A stretch of 64,000 nucleotides of DNA from Trochalopteron elliotii (taxonomy: Eukaryota > Chordata > Aves > Passeriformes > Leiothrichidae), in NCBI GenBank assembly GCA_024734555.1, contig JANPWX010000028.1, positions 513,694-577,693 of the forward strand. Reading direction: 5' to 3'. A program made the translations under genes and the position numbers. The first letter of the stretch is position 1, and every line of letters begins with the position of its first letter. Below are positions 37,481 through 47,946 of this stretch, piece by piece. The notes under the pieces are model-generated. The model saw only the letters and a list, made by a program, of their open reading frames with translations, was not told the origin of the DNA and searched no databases.

Positions 37481-38139
37481 TCATGGGTCACAAGGAGCGC
37501 CGAAAAGCTCCACTGGAAGCCTGGCTCTTTGTTCGAGGGATCAAAAGGATTGTGGTGCTTTGTTCTTATAAATGTGGAGAAAAATTGCAAAATGCCGCAA
37601 CAGAAATAATAAGTGCACCCCGTTCCTTCCCCCTGCAAACCTCCTACAGGAGGTCTTGACACCTTTTTTAGCCCTCAGAGGAAAAATCTGAAACAAAAAT
37701 GAGACTACTCAAAGCCATTCCACAAAACAGAAAAATGGCTCTGTTCTTATTTTTGGTTAATCTTGGGATTTAAACTATCACTATTATCGTAAAAAAAAAT
37801 GGAGTTCTTAAAAAAGAATTTATAATCATTTGCTTAATGGTGCTTTCCCCATGCCATCCATTTCCAAACAAAGCTTGGTTTATGGCTATCATAAGAGATT
37901 ATGTTCCCTTACAGTTGCAGTATTTCTTCTATAATGATTTATTTTAAAGGGCTTCACCATGATAGCTCTCCAACTTTGTTCCTTCCTGTATATCACTGTT
38001 CAGGGTCAAAAGCTGGAAAAAGGGCTGGTCCCAGAGGCCTAACATATTTCACCAGTGGAGACTCTGGCTTTTCACTTCTCCTTCTCTCCTCATCACTTTA
38101 TGCTTAAAGAATAACAGATGTGGAAACATTTAGAAAAGA

Positions 38140-38600
38140 ACTAATTGAATTTCACATAACACAATTTAGCATTGTTTGAGGAAGTACCTAAATCAACAGC
38201 ACATTTTCTGAAAGGCCCAGCGTTGCCTAATTAGAACACCAAACGTGTGACTAATTGGCCACACTTACACCAAAGGCTCTGTCGCAGATGAACGGCTGCC
38301 TATTCATCTTAGCTAAACTTAGGCCAGCGGTTTGGCTGTGAGGTAACTGTGGTTGTTTTAAATGAGCTGTGCCAAACATAACGGGGAAATTCAGCTATGG
38401 TAGGAGAACAAATCCGTGTAAGAGCAGAGCAGTAATCAGGACGCTTACGCTCCGGCAGCACCCGGAGGATTACTAGGAGATTATCAGCACATAAATTATT
38501 GGATTCTTTGTGCTCCGTAATTGGGAAACTTAATAGCCTGCTCTTTATCATGTCTACTCCATTGTCTTTAAAAGCTCAGCATCTAATTAAAAAGTAAACT
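38140..38600. other. candidate conserved non-coding element rich in homeodomain cores
   Basis: The most regulatory-looking block in the window. It holds CCTAATTAG (38226-38234), CTAATTGG (38251-38258), TAATCAGG (38433-38440), GGATTA (38467-38472), GTAATTGG (38517-38524) and TAATTA (38584-38589), plus preserved CpGs near 38221, 38244, 38284, 38293, 38328, 38451 and 38462. There is no transposon or simple repeat inside. An 80-codon minus-strand frame crosses it without family features. Such TAAT-dense, CpG-retaining blocks are typical of developmental enhancers in gene deserts; this is inference. Confidence 0.45.
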
Positions 38601-38679
38601 GATATTATCAGGAAAGGCTCCACTCTGCCCAGCTCTTGCCACTGCTGGGTCTGTTTTTTGCATGCAACAGGATGCTTTC

Positions 38680-38850
38680 TTTTCTTCCTTCTCTTCCTTA
38701 TTTCATTCCTTCTTTCCATGCCTGCCTTCTTCTTTCTTTCTTTCTTTCTTTCTTTCTTGCTTTCTTTGCTTGCTTTTCTTTTTTCTCCCTCTTTCCCTTT
38801 CTCTTTACCTCCTTCTCTCCTTTCCACGTTCCTCCCTTCCTTTTATCTTT
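38680..38850 (+). repeat. pyrimidine tract with (CTTT)n microsatellite
   Basis: About 170 bases composed mostly of C and T. The core at 38730-38758 is a near-perfect CTTT repeat of seven units, grading into TTTCCCTC-type words. Three plus-strand frames (74-117 codons, Phe/Leu/Ser-rich) and one Lys/Glu/Arg-rich minus-strand frame are products of this composition. Long mirror-like purine/pyrimidine tracts can adopt triplex DNA. Confidence 0.9.
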
Positions 38851-38859
38851 ATTTCTTTG

Positions 38860-40429
38860 GTAGATCCACCTACCTTAAAGAAATGAAGGGCACTGTGCTA
38901 AACTGTTTCCTACTGGAACATGGCATTAGTGCTGTGAGGATGCCCAGTTATGCATGTTGCTTCAGGAAGTCTCAAGTCTGGTTCCTGAAGTTTTTAAATT
39001 GTTTCCTATAAAACAATGTATCAACTTGAAAATAAGCGCAAAACCAGTGGGATTTGGGGAATAGAATTAGATGGTTTCATCCATACTTGTTAACATCCCC
39101 AATTTTAGGTAGTATCACTGGATGTTCTACAAAGAGGTTCTGAGTAATCCAGCACCCCAAGATTATTGGCTTTTTTTCTTTTTTTTAACCATTACCACAG
39201 CCTTCTCACCTCCATACCTTCTGGTAACTCTGAAAGATGGCTCCTTTTCCCCAGCACAATATCTCTGCAGCCACCAAACACAACTGCTGTGGTCCTGGTC
39301 ATGTTCTTGTGGTGCCCAGCACGGGGGCAAAACTTCCCACACACATACTCCCAATCCTGCAAACAGCTGAGGGCTTTTGGCATGTGCTGGAGAGAAGTCA
39401 GGGGAGATGCAGCTGGGACCTCGTCCCCTGTTGCTCCAGTGAACCGTCCACAGAGTAGCCTGCCCTGGCCACACCAGCTGACTGGCTCTGCTGATCCCAA
39501 ATAACGGGGGGAAAGACAGGGCCTGGACAGAGGACTTGGTGGGGAGGTGCAGGAGGCAGCTGCATGTTTTGTTTACCTGAAGGCCTGGAAGAGCTCTCAT
39601 GGCCTGCACAACCCCTTCTGGTCACAGCACTCCTACACTCTACTGGTTTGAAGGAAATTTATTTCTTCGACTTGTGCATCACATAAATAAAAGAGGGGGT
39701 AGAGCTGCTGAGTTTGCTAAGGTCTTTGTTTAGCATTTCTTGAGTGGTAATTTGTGGATTGCTGCTGATGGGAAAGCTGCTCTAGAAAATCTGAAGCTTC
39801 CAGAAAAATATGGAAGAAATATTGTGCAAAAGGATGGAAGTTTCAGATGATTGCAATAGCTTTCTTGCTCTGAAACCCTACCTGCATTTCTTAGCTGTCT
39901 GCTTTTTCTCTTGATGGGGTTCCTTTGCCCCACCTCCCTCTCTCCCTCACTAAATTTTTAGGCCACATGTTGTCCTTTGACATAAACTTGTTGTGTAACA
40001 AAGGTGAGAACAGCACCAGAACATCAGTACATGTTGCAGCAGACAAGCCACAATCCAGCTCCCACAATGAAGCTGTAGGCAGCCTTGGCCCCCCAGCAGA
40101 GTCTGAGAAGCTCAGAGAGGAGAGAGACAGCCTGTACCTGCCCCATACAAAGAGAAAATGGTTTTCCCTAAGAAGAAATGACTGCAGATTGACACAGGAG
40201 GGAGGAGAGAGAGTGATTCTGAGTTAGGCCAAGTTAATTTATGGGATAAAGGTCCATTTTTTTTTCCTGTGTTCAGAAGAATTATTTGGCTGGGGTAACT
40301 AATTTGTGTGTCACCTAAAGTGAAAATAATGGAAATGAAAATTTAATAGGCTACTAAATTAGGAAAGAAATTTAAGAAATCATCTAAACCATTTTTCTGT
40401 CCATATCTAGGTAATCAGCATGTAAATAT
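38860..40429. other. unique DNA with a GC-richer patch, nothing recognised
   Basis: The patch at about 39160-39640 has open frames on both strands (up to 148 codons, minus), mutually antisense and lacking any domain I recognise. A retroviral origin was considered but no motif supports it. Confidence 0.35.
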
Positions 40430-40745
40430 TTGATTAAAATCCTTCTATATCAGGCCTTTACTATGCTTGCAAGTAGCAAGGCATTTTTTAAAATATTTAA
40501 TCTTGACCTTTCCTGGAAGTAGTTAATTCTTTTATTTTTTGTCCTATCTATCATGGTCATGAAAATCAGAAACCTTCTTCCTCTTTGCAGTGGTGCTTTA
40601 TGTATTTGAAAATCATTAGCATGTCCTTTCTTCACAGAACTAAACAACTCCATTCATTCATCTTTCTTTAGGGGTCATGTTTTTTCTAGTCCTCTGGTCA
40701 ACCCCTTTGCTTTCTTCCCTACTCCCATGCCACACAGCTATGATC
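40430..40745 (-). mobile_element. probable very old CR1-type LINE fragment
   Basis: The order of words GCATGTCCTTTCTTCACAG, AACTAAACAACTC, TTTCTTTAGGGGTCATGTTTT, CTAGTCCTCTGGTCAACC and CTTTGCTTTCTTCC at about 40618-40720 follows the minus-strand layout of old reptile-type CR1 (cttctcttc...aactaaacaagcc...taggtcatgtttt...). Bases 5' of this are too decayed to judge. The call depends on remembered layout, not an alignment. Confidence 0.45.
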
Positions 40746-42539
40746 TTTCAGTCTGTCAGCAGTGTCAAAGATTGGAGATCCCAACTCACCCAAAGATACT
40801 GAGGGTGTGAGGTCACAGGTGTCCAGTTAATATCAAATAATGAACCCCAAAATAACCTTTAATAATGCTGAAAATTATTTGTCTTCAGGATACTTAAGGC
40901 AAAACCTTTTTTTTTTTACATATGTATCTAGTCAGTTTTTGTTGCTTATACTTTCAGCTGAAAGAAAAAAATTGACTCCACCTAGTAATATAATTTGTTA
41001 ATAAAATCAGTCTTTGATGAAATCTGTCAGATAATTAAAGGCATAATATAAAATATCTGTGTATGTGTGCATGCACATATGAGTCTATGTGTGGTAAAGT
41101 TGTAGTGCTTAAAAATAAACTCTAATCTGCTTGTTTCAGTCACATGGACCAGTTTTTCTGTTAGTTCTCTGTGGCAATTTGCTTACCACAAATTCTACCC
41201 AATTTATGTTGGAAGAAAGTGATGAAATACTCAAAGTGTGCACAGCAACAAGAACCAGTTGCATCAACTTTCATTTTAATTCTACATAATAAGAACAACC
41301 TAATACCTGAACACTGGAGGAAAACAGAATACAGAAACAGTTAATTTTGAGTACCTGAATTAGTAGATAACAAAACAGTGTTAAAAGCTACAAGAAAATA
41401 TAACTGATACTTTTTTATTAAATGCTCACAGGTACTAAATATATCCATGAAAGTCTTCTCCCTTGATCCCCAGCTAAGTGATCTCCCATAGGTGAGGCCA
41501 CTCAATGTGCATTACCTGTATCATCCATCACTCCTGGGCTCTGCAATCACTTGCACTCATACCAGGCAGTCCCAACAGAACTGCCCAAGGCAGAGCAAAG
41601 GAAAGCCACTTCCTCTGTCATATTTTGGGCATGTTTGCCCTGTCTGTAGCTGACAAAGGGTGGGCCATTGCCCCAAGAGCTGGACAGATTTCAGTGGTGG
41701 TAAGCAAAGAATGGAAATGTGCTTGCTTTGAAGAACATAGCCCCTCTCAATTGATGCCAACTCATAAAACATTTTGTGATTATAATGATTGATTACTCCC
41801 TTGGTGAATCTTCACTCAGGTTTAGAGCCCAGTAACTTGTTTACACATCATTCAACTTAATCGTAACAATACTTGAAGAGAAACTTTCCAGTCCCCTGCC
41901 AACCTCCAGTCCTGCAAAGTTGCCCAGTGCTTTGGGAACACTCAAAACCAGCTTCCAAAACAGCAGAGATGCCCATGGTGTGCATACCAATTCTGCTTCT
42001 GCCCCTCCAGAATTAGATAAACTACTCCACCCACTTACTTTCTTGATTCAAATATTGTGTCTAAATGTGTGTGTATTGCACAAATATCACTTTCTATTAC
42101 TTAGAATTTGAAACTAAACCTTCTCTTCTTGAATACAGGGGGGGTGAATTTTTCCTTTTTTTTGAAGCCAGAAAAAACTCTTCTTTTAATCACTTGTAGC
42201 TGATACTTCACTTGCTGCTGTTGTTTATAGATGCATCCTGCTCATAGATGGGAACCAGACATGCTGTACAGCCTCTTGTCCTGTATTTGAGACAACTGAA
42301 GCCCTATGCTTAAGTGTAAGTAGTCACTGTGAGCAGGCACTAGAAAGCTGAGTGCCACATTTACTTGGTTAGTGCTCTTGATTCTCCTTTGATTCTTGTC
42401 CCCAGAAAGGAGAGAACATCCATTTTGTCTTGGTGTCTAAAACCATTTGTAATTAATTGTCAGCTGGCAGTCATAGTTGTGCAGTTGTGCTGTTGTTTCT
42501 GCTCAAGAACAGTCTTTAGTCAGTACATAATTTTGGAAA
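40746..42539. other. unique DNA, nothing recognised
   Basis: AT-rich with a short TG/CA alternating patch near 41056-41090. No exon or transposon was recognised. Confidence 0.45.
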
Positions 42540-42584
42540 AATCATGCATTGCATGGCTTGAACTGGCCACCCCAAGCTGGGCAT

Positions 42585-42652
42585 TTTGCAAATGTGAACA
42601 TTTCACCCTGTGCCTCAGCTTCTCTGCTGTAAAATGCAGCTAATTATAGGCC
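42585..42652 (+). repeat. MIR-like SINE fragment
   Basis: ATTTCACCCTGTGCCTCAGC, TTCTCTGCTGTAAAATG and AGCTAATTATAGG appear in the same order as the 3' half of MIR (…cctctctgtgcctcagtttcctcatctgtaaaatggggataat…). Recognisable MIR copies are few in birds but known. Upstream sequence is too decayed to extend. Confidence 0.5.
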
Positions 42653-43192
42653 ATGAATATTCATTTCAGAGATTCACTGTTAAGAGAAACTATTTTGTGT
42701 TAATGAGGATGTGAAGGAAGGCAATGCCACAAAAAAGCCCATGAAGAAATGAATAATGCTGCATCCTGTGCCAAGCATAGAACATTAATTTTCATCAAAT
42801 TGCACATCATATTGTGTAGCTAAATCCAAAATGCAGACCTAATTAATTTAACTTTTATAACTCTTAGGATGGAAAGGGACTATGTAGCACCCACTGTACA
42901 AAGAGAGGAGATAAGAGTGAAGCAGGGAGAAGGGAACTTGGGACATCAAAGAGTAAGCAGGACTTCAGTCCTTCCTGAGCTTCCACCACAGAGGAGCTGA
43001 AGTTAGACACCATGCACCCAACCAGGGTGACTGTCTTTTTATATAGAATGTCATTACAATATACAACTCATTGTCATATCACACTATAGATATAAAAATT
43101 TTTATGGGTTCAAAAAGAAATTAGACCTGTTAATGGTAAAAGAATCCCCATGAAACATCAAAATCATTGGAAACTGGAGGCTGGTGTACTGC
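42653..43192. other. unique DNA left of the LTR, nothing recognised
   Basis: AT-rich sequence with one moderately purine-rich patch at 42868-42950. No gene or repeat was recognised. Confidence 0.4.
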
Positions 43193-43324
43193 TGTTGTGG
43201 TTTTAAGCCTAGCTGGTGATGAAACACCACACAGCCACTCGCTCAGTCTCCCCTTTATTCTCCCTAACCCTGCTGGAATGGGGAGGAGAATCGAAGTAAA
43301 ACTCATATATTGAGATAAGACCAG

Positions 43325-43330
43325 TTTAAT
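43325..43330 (-). promoter_or_regulatory. LTR polyadenylation signal (ATTAAA)
   Basis: The minus-strand hexamer ATTAAA, followed by CTGGTCTTATCTCAA, sits where this LTR family carries its poly(A) signal, about 100 bases after the TATA box. Confidence 0.6.
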
Positions 43331-43361
43331 AATTGAAAATAAAGTAAAAGATAATATAAAA

Positions 43362-43400
43362 ATTATTATTATTATTGTTGTTGTTGTTGTTGTTGTTGTT
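43362..43400 (+). repeat. compound (ATT)n(GTT)n microsatellite inside the LTR
   Basis: About five ATT triplets followed by eight GTT triplets with no interruption, lying between the LTR's TATA box and poly(A) signal. The purity suggests recent expansion within the R region. Confidence 0.9.
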
Positions 43401-43426
43401 ACATTCTTCTGTGTAACTCCCCCCCG

Positions 43427-43434
43427 TTTATATA
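43427..43434 (-). promoter_or_regulatory. LTR TATA box
   Basis: TATATAAA on the minus strand. A start about 25-30 bases downstream would fall at about 43400, at the edge of the triplet repeat. Confidence 0.6.
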
Positions 43435-43832
43435 CCGGGCATGACATTCTGGGGTGTGGAATATCCATTTGGCCAGCTGAGGTCACCTCCTGCAGCTGTG
43501 CACCCTCCCAGTTTTAGGGTTGTTTTGAGTACCTCCTCACTAGCAGAACATGAGACAAAGAAGAAAAATCCTTGACTTAGGATAAATTTCTTAGAAAGAA
43601 AACCAGTGCATCAACACCATTCTTGTTCAAATCCAAGAAGCACTGGAACAGCTACTGAGAAGAAATTACCTCTACTTTAGCTGAAATCAGGAGGACTGGT
43701 GAAAACATCATTACACACACCCATCCTGTTGGTACATCCTGCTTTGTGTATCTACCCATGGTCACCACCAGACACAAGAAGCTGAGACAGAGGGAGCTCT
43801 GTTCAAGTATTGGTATTACCATTCTTAGAAGC

Positions 43833-44535
43833 ATCAAATCATTTAGGTTGCAGGAGACCACTAAGATCATTGAGTCTAACTGTTGGCCCAGCACTGCCAA
43901 GTCCACCACTAAACCATGGCCCTAAGAGACACATACACATATTTTAAACGCCTCCAGGGACAGTGACTCAGTCACTTCCCTGGGCAGCCTGTTATAATGC
44001 TTGACAACACTTTCAGTGACAAAATTTTTCCTGATATCCGTTCTAAACCTCCCCTAGTGCAACTTGAGGCCATTTGCTCTTGCTGGATCGCTGGTTACCT
44101 GGGAGAGGAGACCAACGTCTCCCTGGCTACAATTTCCTTTCAGGTAGTTGTAGAGAGCAATAAGGTTCCCCTCTAAGCCTCCTTTTGTCCAAGCTCCTTC
44201 AGCCACTCTTCTTAAGACTTGTGCTCCAGATATTTTATCAGCTCTCTTGTCCTTCTCTGGACTTGCTCCAGCACCTCAATGCCCTTCTTGCAGTGAGGGG
44301 CCCAGAACTGGACACAGCACTCGAGGTACAGGGGGATGATCACTGTCCTGGTCCTGCTGGCCACGCCAGGATGCCATTGGCCTTCTTGGCTATGTGGACA
44401 CACCCTGGCTCATGTTCCGCCACTGCCAATCAGTACCCCAAGGCAGCTTTTTTTTCTTTTTGGCAGGTTTCCATCCATTGCCCCCCCGGCCTGTAGTTCT
44501 GCATGGGGTTGTTGTGGCCCAACAGTTCCTAGGTA
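43833..44535 (-). mobile_element. CR1 LINE fragment, 3' part including the ORF2 C-terminus
   Basis: A clear CR1 copy on the minus strand. From right to left it contains a decayed ORF2 tail (44212-44403 translates to [20 protein letters not shown], the CR1 '[22 protein letters not shown]' region), then the sequences for KYLEHKS, the TTGAGGCCATTTG landmark, GGGAAGTGACTGAGTCACTG and the 3' untranslated segment ending at GGTTGCAG...CAAATGATTT near 43833. The reading frame is broken by stops and small indels. A T-rich insert splits the element at 44448-44462. The reverse transcriptase core and 5' end are missing, as in most avian CR1 copies. Confidence 0.95.
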
Positions 44536-47331
44536 CTGTTGATAGCATTACAAGTGCATCTCAGTGGATTCTGGGATGTTTGGAAAAGGAATAGCACCTT
44601 TTTTTTCTGTATTAGTCACAGCAAAGGCATCTTTATGGCCCCTGTGCACAAGTCATCATGTAGCTCTTGAGGGAGATTTTATGAGCAGAGCTCATTTCCA
44701 TTTTAGAATAAATAGGCTTGGTTTTTTTCTATGCCCTACTGACATGATGAAGAGGATGTGAACAGCTACTCCTTTCAAATGGCATGAGAGCAGTTTCTTT
44801 TGAATAGACAGGACCAATCTGCTTGCTGTGCAGACTGTGCCTTACTCATGTTCCTGAAGTGGAGATACTGCAGATGCAGAGCTCCTGTTCCACAATGTAT
44901 ATAATGTAAACCAATTGGACTTGTCTTCACTAGGAGGAGGAGATTTCAACAAGAGATCTAAACTTAGAGGAGAAAAGCATTGTAAAATTAGCTATTGTTG
45001 CTGGTAATTATCCAGAACATATTTTTGTTCATTCTAAAAGTGGCAGATTTAGAAACATTCCATAATTATTCAATAAACTGAAAGTGCTTTTAGATATCTG
45101 CTACCCACTTTGATCTTCTCTCAGAAGAATTTCCTGCAGTAAAGAAAACAGATGCTACACCGAGAACGATTATCTATTATGAGCATGTATTTCATGGGCA
45201 GCACCTACTATACACTTGATAGAACCTCTTGTCTATATTCCTGTTCTATAAAGCAACCAGTATCTTAAGATGCACAGAGTTTGATGTGCATGAGGTCAGT
45301 TAAAAAAATGCATCAGACTTGTGGACTTTAAGACTGTTGATCAGTTGGACACCATGAAACAAAGCACATGATGATAGGTAACCTGAGGCAAATATTTCCA
45401 GCAGTCAGAACAGGACTCTTTTTGTCTGCTGCTGAAAATGCCAATACCTTTCCCAGTGTCCAGCCTGCTGCCATAAGAGATTTCAATATCCTTTTTTTTT
45501 CCTACAACATTTGAAGACTAGAACTGATTTATGACACAAACTTGCCTTTTTCTTCTTTTTTTACTCATTTTTCATATTCATTGTTGCTCACACTTAACCT
45601 TTTGACTCTAATTCCTTAATCTGCATGATGCACACAGAGGCTTTGTTCTTTCTGACAAGTCTTATCATTTTTTATCTCTGTCATCTATTTTTTCAGCCAT
45701 TAACTGGTCTCAGGCTCTCTGTATCTATAATCTGTTTACATTCTTCTTCATTATTTAGTATTAGTGTAATTCTTCAGCAGTCTTTCTCTAGAGCTAGGAC
45801 TTTTCTCCTGCCCTTTGCTCCTCCTGAGCCAAATTTCTGTGACAAGAAGCCCCCAAACCTATCCAAGGATCGAGACAAGCTAGACATGTAATAGTGACTG
45901 TGTGCTAAAACTTGGGCTCATCTAATGTCATTTAATTTACTAGTGTGGACATAGCCTGTATGTGAGTTTCTGTGCTTGTGCCTGAATTCTTCCTACAGTT
46001 TACTTCAGGGAAAAGTAATCTAGAAATTAATATTTGTAATCCAGCAATCAGGGGTAACTCTGTTGTAATGGATGTTGTAATAAATATGTTTAAAGCTGAG
46101 TTTGGATTGCTCAGACATTTTTAAAAGTTATTTATTTTGACTCAAATTTGTTTGGACTTTATTTATCTGTGTAGTGTCCCTTGACACGGTGCTCCACCAA
46201 AAAGCATAAAAAAGATGTTGGCAAATATTACATCTTTCAGTTATTATCACCTGTAACTTCTGAGGCAATAATGAAAATATTAAATGTTTGGCCTAAACTT
46301 CTGACTGAAATTCCCTTGGCAGTTCACCGCATGTCTCCTCCAGCAGTGTTGCAATATGCATTGAATGACATCCAATGCATGATGTTAAAAAGACATCAAG
46401 ATCAGGAGATATTTATTCCTTCTAAACACCCACATGACTGCAAACTGCTCACTTCATTAATCAACATTCTGGGGTTTTAAAATCTCCTTACTGTGTGAAA
46501 TCTTAGGCCATTTTTCCTCCTTAGTGTCCAAATTCAAACATTTTCTGGAAATATGAACCCATTACAAATATAATCTGATTTTCACCCTGACCCCAAAGGA
46601 CAGAAAGACAAAAAATAAATAAATAAATCTCAAGTCCATTCCACAACTATGAAATGGAGGCGCACAAACACCAAAAGAAAATGTATCCACTAATTTGGGG
46701 CGTCTGTTTTACATTGTTGCAAACCAGGTCCCTAGACATGCAGCCAGCCAACTACATCTCATTACAGCTTGTCTATGAAGGCATTTTTCCTGAAAAAGAC
46801 ATAGGATAAATTTGTGGTAGAATAACTATTCCAAAATAGTTTTATGAATAAGTAACTGTCAGCACCCATGCAGTAAGAAGTGGATTTAAGCAGGACTGCT
46901 GAGCACCAGGGTGGAGGTACATGTGCTGGGGCTGGGACAGAGCCTGGCTGCTGGGGACATGATCCTGTCTGGTCTCACAGCACCCTCCTTCTCTGCAGAG
47001 CATCCAGCACTGGCTCCTGGAGGTCCTCCCTTGCTCTGCTATGCACCCTCAGATCCATCAGGTGCCACCAGACCATCCCCTGGGTACCATACCATCAGCC
47101 TCCAACCCTCATGCCCTCTCCATTCTCACGCAAAGGCTTCCCCAGAGCAGCTGGAAATTATGCCCCACATATTGCTCCAAGAAATTAAAATGAGAAAAGA
47201 CATGATATTTAGTAAATATTGACTACAGAAAAGACTGGGAAAATGTATTCTCTGCCAGATTCTACAAAAAAAGCTGTTCTTTTCTTTCAAAAGGAACAAA
47301 TGTTAACAAAGATGAATGAACATAACCAAAA
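44536..47331. other. unique DNA, nothing recognised
   Basis: AT-rich. A short AAAT tetramer run lies near 46612-46628 and a GC-richer patch at 46880-47110 with overlapping frames of 102-103 codons that have no recognisable domain. Confidence 0.4.
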
Positions 47332-47616
47332 ATGGTGGTCTATTCAGAGGAAATACGCGTGGAGGGTGAGGAAGAGAACGTGGAGGGTAAGGGAATCACC
47401 TATGCTGATTTAAAACTGCAGCAATCCCTCCATAACTATCCAGACTTCATTCTATTTTTTTTTCACAGGAACACACAGTTAACCCTAAGAAAGAGCTCAA
47501 TAAAAACTGTGGGATATGTGAGGAGCTGGGAAAGAAGGTGTAGCAAGCTGGAGGAAGCTGCTGATAAGCTTCTGTCAGTTTTGGAGATGTTCTTGCTCAA
47601 TTGTGTTAAACAGTGA
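47332..47616 (+). other. open frame with ITIM-like motif, unproven exon
   Basis: A 94-codon frame starting at ATG encodes MVVYSEEI...GKGITYADLKLQQ in its first third. ITYADLKL (47395-47418) fits the ITIM pattern (I/V/L/S)xYxx(L/V) and resembles cytoplasmic tails of lectin-like and immunoglobulin-like inhibitory receptors. A strong acceptor-like tract (T run plus CACAG) ends at 47469, and GGTGAGG and GGTAAGG donor-like words lie at about 47364 and 47385. No transmembrane segment or extracellular domain follows in this frame or nearby. The most probable explanation is chance; it is listed so it can be tested. Confidence 0.12.
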
Positions 47617-47708
47617 AACTGGGCAAAAATTGCAATGCAAGCCAATGAGATGAGTGGAATACACAGAGGCAGGTGTAACCACTAACAGAGAGGAATTACT
47701 GACAGAAG

Positions 47709-47946
47709 GAGAGGACACAGTCTTAAGCTGTGCCAGGGGAAGTTTAGGTCAGACATCAGGAAAAAATTCTTCACTGGAATTATCTGCCCAGGGAGGTTGT
47801 GGAGTCACCGTCCCTGGATGTTTTTAAAGAAGTCTGGACATGACACTCAGTGCCATGGTTTAGTTGACGAGGAGTTATTAGGTCATAGGTTGGGCTTGAT
47901 GGTCTCAAAAGTCTTTTCCAACCTAGCTCATTCTGTGATTCTGTGA
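47709..47946 (+). mobile_element. CR1 LINE 3' end with 8-bp tail
   Basis: The segment runs AAGCTGTGCCAGGGGAAGTT, CAGACATCAGGAAAAAATTC, CTGCCCAGGGAGGTTGTGGA, GTCACCGTCCCTGGATG, GGTTGGGCTTGATGGTCTC, AAAAGTCTTTTCCAACCTAG and ends in two ATTCTGTG units (47930-47945), the hallmark 3' tail of CR1. It is 5'-truncated to about 240 bases and keeps only the end of ORF2 and the 3' UTR. Confidence 0.95.

Larger units (their letters stand above)
43193..43695 (-). mobile_element. solo LTR of an avian ERVL-type endogenous retrovirus
   Basis: Read on the minus strand the element begins near 43695 with a CCTGATTTCAGCTAAAGTAG-like U3 start and ends near 43193 with GGCTTAAAACCACAACA. Landmarks in order: CCAAATGGATATTCCACA in U3 (about 43454-43471), a TATATAAA TATA box (43427-43434), an ATTAAA polyadenylation signal (43325-43330), GAGCGAGTGGCTGTGTGGTG near 43234-43253 and GGTTTTAAGCC-type ends. 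This matches the avian ERVL LTR layout. No retroviral coding sequence flanks it, so it is a solo LTR. A TTA/TTG triplet repeat interrupts R. The 118-codon minus-strand frame here is LTR sequence. Confidence 0.85.

Noticed and set aside
38576..38886. Lys/Glu/Arg-rich minus-strand frame and Phe/Leu-rich plus-strand frames
   Set aside because: All arise from the CTTT pyrimidine tract.
39163..39609. 148-codon minus-strand frame, considered as a retroviral gag or env relic
   Set aside because: No Cys-His knuckle, protease or transmembrane pattern; opposite-strand frames are equally open.
44185..44496. 103-codon plus-strand frame
   Set aside because: It is antisense to the CR1 ORF2 remnant at 43833-44535.
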